Program-made: the position numbers and the translations under genes
NCBI GenBank assembly: GCA_017523995.1
Contig: JAFWUX010000223.1
Span: forward strand, 8,268 to 72,267
Direction of reading: 5' to 3'
DNA from: Oscillospiraceae bacterium
GTDB lineage: Bacteria; Bacillota_A; Clostridia; Oscillospirales; Ruminococcaceae
DNA: 64,000 nt
The notes under the pieces: generated by a model
Told to the model about the DNA's origin: nothing
Database searches by the model: none
Seen by the model: only the letters and a program-made list of their open reading frames with translations
Shown here: in pieces, positions 9,596 to 20,200 of the stretch
Position numbering within the stretch: position 1 is the stretch's first letter
Layout of the letters: the number at the start of each line of letters is the position of its first letter

Positions 9596-9669
9596 TGCAG
9601 CTTACCCCCGAAAAATTGCAGCTTACCCCCGTTTTTTTGCAACTTACCCCCTGTTTTTTGCATCTTACC
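9596..9669 (+). repeat. Four direct repeats at exact 21-bp spacing upstream of a promoter
   Basis: TGCAGCTTACCCCC starts at 9596 and 9617, TGCAACTTACCCCC at 9638 and TGCATCTTACC at 9659. The period is exactly 21 bp, two helical turns, and the spacers are A- or T-runs. The array ends ten bases before the -35 box of the next gene. Multiple subterminal repeats of this kind also occur at ends of IS21-family elements, so it may be either an activator array or an IS end. Confidence 0.8.
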
Positions 9670-9678
9670 GGAAACCGG

Positions 9679-9708
9679 TTGACTTTCAGCGCAATATCAT
9701 TATATAAT
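9679..9708 (+). promoter_or_regulatory. Promoter of the LRR/transglutaminase-like gene at 9797
   Basis: TTGACT, 18-bp spacer, TATAAT, immediately after the 21-bp repeat array. Confidence 0.75.
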
Positions 9709-9796
9709 AAGTGTAATCAGTTGATTGCGGTGCGCACACAATGATCTGACATCAAATCTTGCAATACATACAGTATCATAGAGGGAGGATTATCAC

Positions 9797-11668
9797 ATGA
9801 AACACAAAAAACTGCTCTCGCTGCTGATGACAGCAGTGACCGGCATATCCGCCGCCGCAATTCCGACGATTTTGCAGGAGTCGCCCTGCCTGACGGCTTT
9901 TGCAGAAACCGGTCAATGGCATGAGGATTTTTTAAACGCTGATATTATCTATGGTTATTATGAAGGCTCCAATGAAGTGATTATTACAAAGGTCTACGGA
10001 GAGTTCAAAACGCCTGGGCATGACGTGACAATTCCGGCGTATATCAAAGGCATGCCTGTTACAACGATCGCAAGTCTCGCATTCAATTGTTCAAAAATTC
10101 ATTCCGTCAAGCTGCCGGAAACTGTCAAGGTGATTGAAGCCCGTGCGTTTGAAGCATGCACGCTTACAAGCATTTCATTGCCGCAATCGCTTGAAACGAT
10201 CGGAGCGTATGCGTTCTCGCGGTCATGGCTGGAAAGCGTGACGGTTCCTGCGGGCGTTAAGGTCATTGAGGAAGCCACTTTTTCCGGCTGCGACAGGATG
10301 ACATCCGTGACGCTGGAAGGCGCCGAGCTGATCGAGGTAAACGCATTCAATTACTGCTGGAATATTACAGATCTTACGATTCCGGACAACTGCAAAACAA
10401 AAGGCAAAGATATGGCGTTTTCAGAGTGCAGGAGTCTGGAAACGATCAACGGATATCCGGCGCTCACACATGCGACGGACGAAAACGGGGTTCAATATCC
10501 GCTGCTGGATCCGCATTGCTACAATTTTGTGAATCAGCATTGTTTACGCTGCTTCAATGTGAAATTCATCGAAGATTACTGCACGGAGCTGTGCAATTAT
10601 GTTGTAGAAACGGAAACGGATCCGTGGATGAACGATGCGCTGAAAGCGCGGCAGCTGCACGACTGGCTGATCCGGCATTGCAGATATGATTATGATTATG
10701 TGAGCAGTCGGTATGACTTAAAGCACTTTATTTATTCCTCATTCTTTTTGAGCTTTGCTACGAGCTCGCCGAGCGATCAGCTGGATGACAAAGAGGGCTT
10801 GACGGTCTGCGAGGGATATTCCAAAGCCTATACGATGCTGCTGACCGCATGCGGGATCGAATCCTACGTTGTCAATCCGGACATGGGCTCAAACGGGCAT
10901 GCTTTTAATGCGGTCAAGATCAGAGACGGCGGCACAGACAATCTCGGTCACAGCATCGACCAATATTATGAGGTCGATGTGACATGGGATGACAGCGGCA
11001 AAGATCCGGTCTCAGGAGATGATCTGGTCTCATATGAGCATTTCCTGAAAAGCGATGCGGAGATGAATGCGCTTCACTGCGGAGATTATCCCATGAAACA
11101 AATCGAGGATCTCTTTGACGAGCATGCACTTCTGAATGTGTATAAGCCGCAGGATGATGCATTCTTTGACCAGATGAAAGCATCGTGCAGCGAATCGCTC
11201 AGGGACAGCAACGGCGACGGCATTCAGGATTGTGACCTGAATCTGGACGGCAAATGGACGAGTGAAGACTGGAGTGCTTTTACGAGCTATCTGCGGTTTT
11301 CGTTCGGCATGAACAGCACATTTGAAGATATCAACGACCGTCTTGGCGATGTGCTCGACAATCTTCACGCGCTCCATATGAGCTACGGCGAGTATACCTA
11401 TCTGTCGGCGCCGCAGAATACGTCGGCAGCGGCAGGCGAAACGGCAGATTTTCAGATTCGGCTGTTCGGCGATGAGCTGACCTATCAGTGGTATGTGTAT
11501 GACCAGAGCACCGGTCAGTGGAGCAATGCGCCCTATGACGGTGCGACGGGTGCGACGCTGCATGTTCCGGCGAATGCGCAGACAAACGGAAAGCAGTTTA
11601 TGTGCTATGTCTGGAATCAGGACGGCTATTATCTCTATTCCAATCCTGTCACGCTGACGGTCATCTGA
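9797..11668 (+). CDS. Secreted LRR protein with transglutaminase-like (Cys-His-Asp) domain, EF-hand segment and Ig-like C-terminus
   Basis: 623 residues; GGAGG eight bases before ATG; signal peptide about 1-35. Five to six LRR_5 repeats occupy about 60-215. A transglutaminase-like fold follows: the helix KARQLHDWLIRH, then the triad Cys338 (TVCEGYSKAY), His368 (GHAFN) and Asp394 (EVDVTWDD). After it is a single dockerin-like pair of calcium loops (SNGDGIQDCDLNLDGK, about 470-490) and a C-terminal Ig-like module containing YQWYV. The family includes transglutaminases and cysteine peptidases of the same fold; which reaction is catalysed cannot be read from sequence. Paralogues with the same order are at 25493 and 55767. 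A strong promoter and a phased repeat array lie upstream. Confidence 0.85.
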   Translation: MKHKKLLSLLMTAVTGISAAAIPTILQESPCLTAFAETGQWHEDFLNADIIYGYYEGSNEVIITKVYGEFKTPGHDVTIPAYIKGMPVTTIASLAFNCSKIHSVKLPETVKVIEARAFEACTLTSISLPQSLETIGAYAFSRSWLESVTVPAGVKVIEEATFSGCDRMTSVTLEGAELIEVNAFNYCWNITDLTIPDNCKTKGKDMAFSECRSLETINGYPALTHATDENGVQYPLLDPHCYNFVNQHCLRCFNVKFIEDYCTELCNYVVETETDPWMNDALKARQLHDWLIRHCRYDYDYVSSRYDLKHFIYSSFFLSFATSSPSDQLDDKEGLTVCEGYSKAYTMLLTACGIESYVVNPDMGSNGHAFNAVKIRDGGTDNLGHSIDQYYEVDVTWDDSGKDPVSGDDLVSYEHFLKSDAEMNALHCGDYPMKQIEDLFDEHALLNVYKPQDDAFFDQMKASCSESLRDSNGDGIQDCDLNLDGKWTSEDWSAFTSYLRFSFGMNSTFEDINDRLGDVLDNLHALHMSYGEYTYLSAPQNTSAAAGETADFQIRLFGDELTYQWYVYDQSTGQWSNAPYDGATGATLHVPANAQTNGKQFMCYVWNQDGYYLYSNPVTLTVI

Positions 11669-11694
11669 CCGCAGCATCCAAAAATAAAAAAGGG

Positions 11695-11727
11695 CGCCCG
11701 TACCGGAAGTCCGATACGGGCGTTTTT
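11695..11727. terminator. Bidirectional terminator between convergent genes
   Basis: CGCCCGTA / TACGGGCG stem flanked by A-rich sequence on one side and TTTTT on the other, serving both the rightward gene ending at 11668 and the leftward gene ending at 11746. Confidence 0.85.
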
Positions 11728-11745
11728 GTGCCTGCTTTTGCAGAT

Positions 11746-14700
11746 TCAGAACACGATGATTCTTGCGATCCTGTTCAGCAGCATGGTCATGTCATCCGCA
11801 TCCGCCTGCATGTTCAGATTGACGTCGGCATTGTCCAGACCGTCCGCTGTGATCTTCGCGCTGCGGTCTTCGACCAGAAAACGCGCCAGCAGCACCGCAT
11901 CTGAAACATCCGTGCTGCCGTCACAGTTGACGTCGCCGCGGTTCTTCTTGACCGTCCGGAGACTGCCGGTGACCGGATCTGCGTAGTACATTTCCAGATA
12001 CTCATTATACGTGCCGGACAGTATGACCATTGCCTGACCGCTGCTTGTCATGAATGCGGCGGATTCATATGCCTGAATGCCGGTTCTCTCGCGGAACGCT
12101 TTCTCGCCCAGCTTTGCAAGCTCCGGCATGGTGTATGCTGCATTTTTCGGGATGACCGGCGGATCGAGCAGATTGCCGCGGTTGCCGTCGCCGTCCGTCA
12201 CGTCCAGCGTATCCGGATCAATCATCAGCGAAAAGGTATGCGTAAAATCGCCTGTATACGCGTAATTATAGCAAAGCATGCCGGTATTTTCATACAGGTC
12301 GATCCGGTCCCGCGGCGGCACCTCCGCCCTGACAGACGCGCTGATATAAGCCGCAGCCAGACCGGTGATCTCCGCTGTCGGACGCAGCTTTGCGAGCTGT
12401 TCCGGATCGGTGATGACCGGGATCAGATTGTCGAATGAATCGCCCTGATGATAATGCGCATGGTCGGCATCATAGGTGAGCAGCAGTTCATCCGTGCCGG
12501 CATCCTTTGTGAGAGATCCGAGAATTGTTTTGTCGCTGTAATGCATCGTAAAATAGCCGTTTTCGCCGATCGTATACGTGAACGGGGTATCTGCATTCAC
12601 GCCGATGCCGCCGAAGAAATTGAACCCGATATACATGATCGTGCCGGTTTTTCCGTCATCATGGAAATACAGCGCAGCATTGTCATGCGTGGATTTGTAA
12701 AGACCGGCAGGGATCTCTGTGAGATGATCCGGATAGAGATCGAGATGACGGACGAACTGTTCGCCGACGATCTCCCCGTTTTCACGGGTGTATTCATATA
12801 TGCTTTCATTGCCGCGCCCGGTGAAAATGGACAGCGTGATATAGTCTTCAAACCAATGATCCGGATCATCCTCATTGTACAGCGTAAAGATCAGTTCATC
12901 CGCATGCCGCAGCGTCACCCATTTTTCCGCTGCATCGACATGAAAGCGGTCGCGGAAATCCTGCTTCAGCTGCTCGATCAGCTGATTGACCGGATGAAAC
13001 GGCTGATTGATCCGTCCGGCATACTGCGTCATGCTTTCGCCGGTCAGCAGCATGCCCGCATGATCGGTGTCCGGATCGTCATATTTGCAGCGGTTATCCG
13101 CATAGCGCCGGATCGTCAGATCTTTTTTCTGTTTGCCGGAGGTGAGCGTCAGTGTGCCGCCCTTTGCCTGATAGCTGTACGCGGTCACGGAGCCGTCAAG
13201 GAAGCTGGTATGCGTCACGGCATCGCCGCTGAATACGTAGTAGCCCGCATTCGGATCCATCCAAACGCCTTTTCGCGCAGCCATGTCTTCCGCGGCGGTA
13301 CCGGCGTCGTAGATCTCCGCGAAATTGTATGCCTCATCCAGAACGGTAAAGGAGTAGTCCGTCAGATCGGTGATGTCGTATTTGACTTCCCAGACGCCGG
13401 ATGCATCGGGTTCCGGTTCGAGTACGTCCACATAATTGAACCGCTGCCCTTCCTCGTAAGCAGAGATCGAGAAGAATTTGCGGATCGCGTAGGGGAGTGC
13501 CTCTGTCACAAAACCGCCTGCTTCGAGATCCATATCGCAGCTGTCCGCATAGCCCTTGTCGCCGAACAGATAGCTGTTCACGGCAGACATGATATCAGGA
13601 TCTGCCGAAGCGCGTCCGGAACCGGTTCCGGTGACGATCATGCCCTGCAGCTGCCGGTTATCCGATGACTTGATGACAAGGTACTTCTTCCCGTTTTCCT
13701 CGGTGATCCGGTGCGTGACCTGCGGCTTTGTGCGGTCGATGTGCACCGTGCTCCGGATCACCTGCGGGCGCTCTGCGGATCCCTGATAGTCGATCATGAT
13801 TTTGTATACGAAAGTATAGTCTTCCTCTTTCAGCGCTGAAAAATCAAAATCCTCGCCGATCATGCTGACCGGCTCCGAATAGAGCACGTTTCCGTCCGGA
13901 TCAATCAGCTCTGTATGATAGTGACAGGAAAGCCGGACGCTGTCCTGATTTCCGCCGTATGAAAACAGCGCATCTGCGATCGAATCATTGTTCGGGGAGA
14001 TCCAGCATTCATCCTTTGCAGAGGAAAGCAGCTTTTTCTCCGCAGCCGTTGCATACTGTTCCAGCAGTTCGGAAACGCTGCGATCCGGAGTGAGCTCGCT
14101 GTCCGGCACGCGCGAAAGGATCTCCTGACAGAGCGCGCCCAGATGCACGATAGATTCCGGTTTCGCTTCCTGCTGTATGCCGAGCCGGATTGTCGGATAA
14201 CCGGTTCCGGGGGTGACGACCGGGATCTGCGCCCAGTCGCCGTGATAGCCGAGCAGCGGGATCGAAATATCCGCGCTGTTCTGCGCGCCCGAAAGCAGCA
14301 GATAGCCCTCGACGAAAAAGCCGTTGCGGAATGTCTGTTCCAGCTTCCGGCACTGTTCCGTATCGAGGCTGACGCTGACCGTCGCGGTTTTCGTTTCGCC
14401 GGCAGCGACCGTCACGGGTGCGCTGAAATCGCTTGTGCAGCGGAGTTCCTGCTGACCGCGCAGGATCTCGTGCCCCAGGCCAGCATCAAAAAACACGCCG
14501 TCTGTGGTCAGACGGATCTCTGCCTGCGGGAATGTCACGGCTTCATCGCTGCTGTTTGTAAACATGACCGGAAAACTGAAATCATCGCCGAGCTGATCGA
14601 ACAGATTGACCTTTGCGTCGCCTGCTTCACCGGTCATCAGCACCTTTGCGTCAAGCGCTCTGTCCAGCGCAACCATGCCGGCGCCCTGCCGTCTCGGCGT

Positions 14701-16593
14701 CACAAAAAGGTCATCTTCCTGATATGGATAAGCCGTATTCATGAGCAGACGCCGGACATAAGCGTTAAAATCCGAGCCGGTCAGTTCAGTGCCCTGTTTT
14801 TTGAGATATTCGCGGAGCACTGCCGTACAGCCCGCGATATAGGGCGAGGACATCGAGGTGCCGGACATCGTGCGTTCGCCGCCGTCATATGCAGCAGAGC
14901 GCACATTGCCGCCGATACCCATGATATCCGGACGCAGATCGAGCGACTGCTTCACGCCCCACGAGGTAAACGTGCTGACCGTTTGATCCGTCTGCACGCG
15001 CTTCACCTTTTCGCCGGTGATGATGACGGTGCGGTCTTCGGCGGTGCGCATTGCCTGCCCGTCTTCATAGGAGATCAGATTCATCGCGGCACCGAAATCG
15101 TTCGGGATATACTGCATGCCGTCCGATTCTTCCTTATCCGAGACAAGCACCGCGGCTGCACCCCGCTTTTCCGCTGCTTCGGACATGACAGAAAACAGCT
15201 CGGAGCCTCTCTGCACCAGTGCAATGCGTCCTTCCAGATCGCCTGCTTTCAGGAAATCTGCCCGCGAACCGCTGCCGCAGTCCACAAATTCATATGCGCC
15301 GGGCGTCAGGCTGTCGGCAAGATATGTGATCGCGCCCATGGAATCGAGCATCGGCATGCAGAGGATCTTTCTGCCGCCGCACACGACCGTTCCGTATTCG
15401 GTCTCGCCGGTGTTGTCCGCGGACGCGACCATCAGCACAGGCGAACCGAGCTCCGGCGTATAATTCATCATATTACTGTCCGGATTGTCCGGAACCGGCG
15501 GCTCATTCCACGAGTAGGTGCCGTTATCGCCGTTTCCGGCGGAATTGCAGACGGTCACGCCTGCGCGGTCGGCGGCAAAAATCGCATCCGAGATCGGGTT
15601 TTCGCCCCATTTCTCGCTGACGCCGCCCCAGCTCATGTTGATGACGTCGGCATGCAGCTTCACGGCATCCTCGATCGCCGCAAGACCTGCTTCCGGACTG
15701 ATCCCGCGGCTGCCGGTTCCGACACCGAAGAACATCAGCTGCGCATCCTTCGCGATGCCGCTGTAAACCGTTCCGTCGTCGCCGGTGAAGGTGTTGCCCG
15801 CCGCAATGCCGCTGACATGTGTGCCGTGGTAGCTGTCTCGATCCGGTACGCCGCCGTATGGATCGTCGTCCACATAGTCCATGACAAACGGGAGTTTATT
15901 GCTGATATAGGCATAATCAGCATCTGCATCAATATTCAGCGCACCGCTGCCGATGATATCCTCGACCTCCTCGCGGCTGACCGCAGTTTCAATGCCGTCC
16001 GCAAGTGCATCGAACATCGGATGCGTGATATCCAGCTCCGAATCAATGACCGCGATGACCTGTCCCTCGCCGGAACAGCCGGTCTGATCTGCAAAAGCGG
16101 GGTAACCGCTGAGCGCCGCGGCGCGGTTCATCTGCGGCAGGACGATCTCCTCTGAAACCGTCACGCTGTCCACGTCCGGCAGCGCCCGCACCTGTTCGAT
16201 CAGGTTTTCCGGCAGTTTGCAGCTGAATCCGTTATAGAGCGTGGTGTAGCTGAAACCGATCTTCAGCGCCGGATAGATCTGCCGGATGCGTTCCTGCACA
16301 GAACGCTGAATGGCTTTGTTTTGCTTGGCGATCTGCGCGGCGGCATCCGTATCGAGATAGTCTGCGCCCTGTCCGAGCGCATCGGGCTGTTCCATTATGG
16401 CGCCGCCGGAAACACGGACGATCACCGTGACCGGCTCACTGCATTCTGTCTGCTGTACATATGATGCGGCGCGATCTGCGGACGGGATCTGTGCTGCAAG
16501 TCCCTGCAAAACGCCGCCGCCTGCTGACCATGACAAAGCTGCCGCAGCCGCAGTCGAAAGGCAGAATACCCGTTTCAGAATCGGGTGTTTCAT
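11746..16593 (-). CDS. Large secreted subtilisin-family (S8) protease with PA domain and dockerin
   Basis: 1615 residues. The start at 16593 (MKHPILKR) is preferred because GGAAAGGA lies about eight bases upstream; an ATG three codons earlier would abut it. A signal peptide is followed by an I9-like propeptide with ALPDVDSVTVSEE. The catalytic triad is Asp184 (AVIDSELDITHP), His259 (YHGTHVSGIAAGN) and Ser580 (GTSMSSPYIAG). A protease-associated insert lies between His and Ser (about 390-500). SLDLRPDIMGIGG before the Ser resembles cell-envelope proteinases and C5a peptidases. A long beta-rich C-terminal part (about 700-1550) ends in a dockerin (GDVNCDGSTDVSDAVLLARFL, then IARIIVF). It probably degrades extracellular protein while docked. 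The neighbour at 17212 is a paralogue with the same order and dockerin class. Confidence 0.93.
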   Translation of the reverse strand: MKHPILKRVFCLSTAAAAALSWSAGGGVLQGLAAQIPSADRAASYVQQTECSEPVTVIVRVSGGAIMEQPDALGQGADYLDTDAAAQIAKQNKAIQRSVQERIRQIYPALKIGFSYTTLYNGFSCKLPENLIEQVRALPDVDSVTVSEEIVLPQMNRAAALSGYPAFADQTGCSGEGQVIAVIDSELDITHPMFDALADGIETAVSREEVEDIIGSGALNIDADADYAYISNKLPFVMDYVDDDPYGGVPDRDSYHGTHVSGIAAGNTFTGDDGTVYSGIAKDAQLMFFGVGTGSRGISPEAGLAAIEDAVKLHADVINMSWGGVSEKWGENPISDAIFAADRAGVTVCNSAGNGDNGTYSWNEPPVPDNPDSNMMNYTPELGSPVLMVASADNTGETEYGTVVCGGRKILCMPMLDSMGAITYLADSLTPGAYEFVDCGSGSRADFLKAGDLEGRIALVQRGSELFSVMSEAAEKRGAAAVLVSDKEESDGMQYIPNDFGAAMNLISYEDGQAMRTAEDRTVIITGEKVKRVQTDQTVSTFTSWGVKQSLDLRPDIMGIGGNVRSAAYDGGERTMSGTSMSSPYIAGCTAVLREYLKKQGTELTGSDFNAYVRRLLMNTAYPYQEDDLFVTPRRQGAGMVALDRALDAKVLMTGEAGDAKVNLFDQLGDDFSFPVMFTNSSDEAVTFPQAEIRLTTDGVFFDAGLGHEILRGQQELRCTSDFSAPVTVAAGETKTATVSVSLDTEQCRKLEQTFRNGFFVEGYLLLSGAQNSADISIPLLGYHGDWAQIPVVTPGTGYPTIRLGIQQEAKPESIVHLGALCQEILSRVPDSELTPDRSVSELLEQYATAAEKKLLSSAKDECWISPNNDSIADALFSYGGNQDSVRLSCHYHTELIDPDGNVLYSEPVSMIGEDFDFSALKEEDYTFVYKIMIDYQGSAERPQVIRSTVHIDRTKPQVTHRITEENGKKYLVIKSSDNRQLQGMIVTGTGSGRASADPDIMSAVNSYLFGDKGYADSCDMDLEAGGFVTEALPYAIRKFFSISAYEEGQRFNYVDVLEPEPDASGVWEVKYDITDLTDYSFTVLDEAYNFAEIYDAGTAAEDMAARKGVWMDPNAGYYVFSGDAVTHTSFLDGSVTAYSYQAKGGTLTLTSGKQKKDLTIRRYADNRCKYDDPDTDHAGMLLTGESMTQYAGRINQPFHPVNQLIEQLKQDFRDRFHVDAAEKWVTLRHADELIFTLYNEDDPDHWFEDYITLSIFTGRGNESIYEYTRENGEIVGEQFVRHLDLYPDHLTEIPAGLYKSTHDNAALYFHDDGKTGTIMYIGFNFFGGIGVNADTPFTYTIGENGYFTMHYSDKTILGSLTKDAGTDELLLTYDADHAHYHQGDSFDNLIPVITDPEQLAKLRPTAEITGLAAAYISASVRAEVPPRDRIDLYENTGMLCYNYAYTGDFTHTFSLMIDPDTLDVTDGDGNRGNLLDPPVIPKNAAYTMPELAKLGEKAFRERTGIQAYESAAFMTSSGQAMVILSGTYNEYLEMYYADPVTGSLRTVKKNRGDVNCDGSTDVSDAVLLARFLVEDRSAKITADGLDNADVNLNMQADADDMTMLLNRIARIIVF

Positions 16594-16740
16594 TTTTATC
16601 ATTCCTTTCCGTTCAATCTGAATGTCAGTTGTTGTTTCGCAGCATGCAAAATCATTCCGGAGCCGGTACATCCGGAATGCCGGATTCCGGATCCTGTTTT
16701 CCGCGATCCGTCCGGCAAATCATATAAATACTGCAAAATC

Positions 16741-16769
16741 ATCATAGCATAATATTGAACAAAATGCAA
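16741..16769 (-). promoter_or_regulatory. Promoter of the first subtilase gene
   Basis: Minus-strand TTGCAT, 17-bp spacer, TATGAT, about 150 bases upstream of the start at 16593. Confidence 0.6.
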
Positions 16770-16804
16770 GAGGTTTGACCTTGCTTCATAAAATTTAAGA
16801 ATCG

Positions 16805-16844
16805 AAAAAAGAGAGAGCACCGGAGCAGTACGCTCCGGGCTCTC
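16805..16844 (-). terminator. Terminator of the upstream subtilase transcript
   Basis: GAGAGC.CCGGAGC pairs with GCTCCGGGCTCTC; on the minus strand the stem is followed by TTTTTT. It ends the leftward transcript of the gene at 17212 after a roughly 370-base 3' region full of repeats, just before the next promoter. Confidence 0.8.
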
Positions 16845-16860
16845 CCAGCTTGTATATAAA

Positions 16861-17037
16861 GTGTCTCCGACGGATTTCTAATGAGGGCTCCGCCCTCAAA
16901 CTCCTGCTTAAGGGCTGCGAGCCCTTAAGAATCCCATTTTGTGTGATAATAAAAAATATATGTATATGCTTGTTTTTCGCAAAAATGGGATTCCAAAGGG
17001 ACAGTGTCCCTTTGGCGGGTTTGGGCGGAGCCCAATA
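16861..17037. repeat. Cluster of consecutive hairpins in the 3' region of a subtilase gene
   Basis: GTGTCTCCGACGGATTT at 16861-16877 recurs exactly at 21714-21730. It is followed by a run of perfect stem-loops: GAGGGC/GCCCTC, CTTAAGGGCT/AGCCCTTAAG, AATCCCATTTT pairing with AAAATGGGATT across about 50 bases, and CCAAAGGGACA/TGTCCCTTTGG. No coding capacity is seen. Confidence 0.7.
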
Positions 17038-17039
17038 TG

Positions 17040-17211
17040 AATCATCGCGCAGCGATACCGCCGTTTTTCACTTTTCATTCTTCACCATTCACCATTCACT
17101 TTTTCGCTGGGAGCAGTAACCTTTGAGAAGCCGCCCCGCGGCGTGTACTGCGAATGTTGGGAGAGCCACGCTGCCGGTCCCCGGAGGGAAATGCCCGCGG
17201 GGGCTCCCCGC
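17040..17211. repeat. Dispersed intergenic repeat, copy 1
   Basis: The segment with ATCATCGCGCAGCGATACC, a TTTTTCAC/TTCACCATTCAC tract and GGAGCAGTAACCTTTGAGAA recurs at 27271-27370. Its right half, with GAGAGCCACGC and a 31-bp GC-rich unit at 17181-17211 (CCGGAGGG...GGCTCCCCGC), recurs at 27658-27830. It abuts the stop of the subtilase gene. Confidence 0.8.
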
Positions 17212-20200
17212 TCAGAACACGATCTGTCTTGCGATGAACAGCATCATCATAGTGAGATCATCCGGATCAAGCGTGCCGTTCATGTTGCAGTCGCTGTTGC
17301 GCAGACCGTTTTCCGTGACCTTTGCCGCCTTGTCCTCGACCAGCATCCGCGCGGTCAGCACCGCATCCGAAACGTCCACCTTTCCGCTGCAGTCCGTATC
17401 GCCGCGGATGAACCCGCTCTCTGCAATGAAATTCCGCGTCGTGCCGTCCGGCAGCTTGGCGATGCCTGTTTTCAGATCAAAGGTCAGGCTGTATGTGCCG
17501 ATCAGCTCGCCGTCCGGCGAATAGTACGTATTTTCGTACAAAACAACCGCATCCTGCTGTATCTTCCGTGTCGCGCTGATCGGCAGTCTGATGCCGGTAA
17601 ATTCAGCAAAATACGGCTGCACAAACAGCATGTCCGCTTCGTCGGGACTGGTCATCACATAGCCGTCCGCGGATCGCAGGTCGGTCGGATAGAGCGTTTC
17701 CTCATTCAGACCGCTGACGCCGAGGAATGTCGCAAAAATGCCGCGCATATGCACGCCGCCGTCTGCCGTTTCATCGAGCGTGCCGGAAAGCTTTTCATCT
17801 TCCGCGGAGAGCGGATCGAGCGTGAGCAGCATGCTTTCGCTCGGCTCCAAGCTGTATGCCCAGTTGTATTCGTATGTGTAGGTATAGCTGTGCGGATGCA
17901 GCGGATCCGCAAACGGAACGATGCGGATCGTATCCGCTGTTACCTCATAGAGCGCATACAGACTGCGGTAGACACCGGGCTGCAGCGGACAGGGCTTATT
18001 TGGATTGACGCCGGGATCGGTCGTGTTTTCTGCGATTTCCGTCAGATTGAGCGCGCGGTCAAGCACATTGATGCTGTAACACGAAAAATCGGTGATGTCA
18101 TAGGACAGCGAATATCTGCCGTTTTCATCCGGCTTTGCCTCGATCACATCCGAAAAATCGAACTGTTCCGACCATTCCAGCGCACTCGGATCCTCGATCA
18201 GCATTCGCAGCAGCGGCGCAGAACTATCATAATGCGGATACGGCTCGCCTTGAAGTGTCTCCAGATAATCCGCATCGACAGAACAGTTGCTCCATTTCAG
18301 ACTGTCCTTCAGATAAAAGAGCGGCAGCATGCCGAACCGCACCTTTTTGTCCGGCTGATAATCGCCGGCGATGCCGCCCTGTCCCTTGCCGACAATTACG
18401 ATGCTGTCGAGGTGCTTGTCCGACACATTCAGCTTCAGGATCTTTCTGCCGTTCTCCGTGACGGTCTCCGTGCGGACATCCGGCGCGGTTTTGTCGATCG
18501 TAAAGGGCTGCACGATCGTTTCGACCTGCTTCCGGTCGGTGTCGGATTCCCGCTGCAAGGTCAGCTCTGCGGTATAATCGCCCTCCGGGAAGGATGTCAG
18601 TGAATTGCCGGTCGAGAAGCCGGTATAACGACCGAACACTTCAAATTGCTCTGTGAAATATTTGTATTGCGCAGCGGGCAGGATGTTTCCGGCACTGTCG
18701 CGCAGCGTCATGCCTTCCGCAAACAGCTTATACGGGGTATAGACCGCAACAGAGGGCTGATCGCCGAACCCGTCCATGTTCGGGGAAACGACCACCGGTG
18801 CGAGCCTGTCTATGCAGGAAAGATCATCCAGAAAATCAGCAAAAAACGGTGAAAAGATCTTTTCAGAAACCGTATCCCGATCCAGTCCCGCCTCTTTCAG
18901 CAGATTCTGATCCATTTCAATGATTTTCTGACATTGCAAGAGATTCTGCATTTTGCGGTTCAGATAATCCCGCTCGCGGTCGTCGAGCATCTCATTATAA
19001 ACGGCTTCCGTTTTTTTCTGCCAGCCCGCAAGCGAGTACGTTTCTGCGTGCGAGCTGCCGTTTGTCACGGTGATGCCGCTTTGCAGATTCGTCCACAGCG
19101 GAATATCGAAAAAGTCATCGGAGAAGCCTGCGACGGGAATCGAAATATCCGCATGGTTCTCTGCGCCTTCCAGCAGCAGATAGCCCTCGATGTAAAAGCC
19201 GCAGGGGAAGGTCTCGCGGATCTCCGCTGCCTGCTGTTCATCGAGCTGCACGCTGACCGTCACGGTCTTTTCCGTTCCGGCAGGGATCTCCTGCAAGCCG
19301 CTGCAGTCCGCCGTAAATTGCAGCGCCTGCTGCTCTTTCAGGAGCATCATCTTTTCATAGATATCATATGCAGCCGTATCGGTCGTCAGCTCCAGCCGGA
19401 CGGATGAGAACCGCACGTCCTCTGTGCCGGTATTCGTGACCGTGACGGGGAACCGGAACGATGTGCCGAGTTTGTCGCGCAGGCTGATCTTGGATTCGCC
19501 CTCTTTGCCGGTCAGCAGGACGGTCGTTTGCAGCGCGCGCTCCATGGAGATCAGTCCGGCGCCCTGTCTGCGCGGTGAAACATACAGCCCGTTTTCCTGA
19601 TACGGCACCGCAGAGGTCATCAGCAGATTGCGGATGTATTTCTGCCGCGCATTGCCGGTCAGTTCGCAGCCGGTCTTGTTGAGATGCTCCTGCAGCAGCG
19701 CGATGCAGCCGGCAACATAGGGCGATGCCATGGATGTGCCGGAAGCGACCATCGTGCCGTTTTCATACGCCGCAGATTCGACCATGCCGCCGATGCCCAT
19801 GATATCCGGACGCAGCTCCAGCGAGGGCGCCATGCCCCAGCTTGTGTAGGAGCTGACATAGGAATCGTTCCTGACTGTCCGGCGTTCGGCGGTAACCGTG
19901 ACGGTCTGATCTGCGGCATTTGCCATTTTCATGCCTGCCGACCGACCGATCAGTGCAAGCGGCAGATCTGCCTCACTGATCATGACGATGCGGATATCAT
20001 CTGTTGTATTATAAATGATGCCGCCGACCGCACCTGCCTGCTTTGCAGCTTCTGCCATTTCCTCGAAGCGGTAGATACCGCGGCGCAGCAGCGCGATCTT
20101 TCCGGTCAGATCCATTTGCGAAACGATCTCCGGATCGCCGGATCCGCAGTCCACATAGGAATAGCTGCCTGCGGGCAGGCTGTCGCCGAGATCATGCGCC

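Noticed and set aside
14143..16155. Plus-strand open frame of 670 codons, with similar ones at 12448, 17143, 19684 and 55887
   Set aside because: They are antisense to the subtilase and transglutaminase-like genes, which carry intact motifs; the plus-strand products show no domain, signal or start site.
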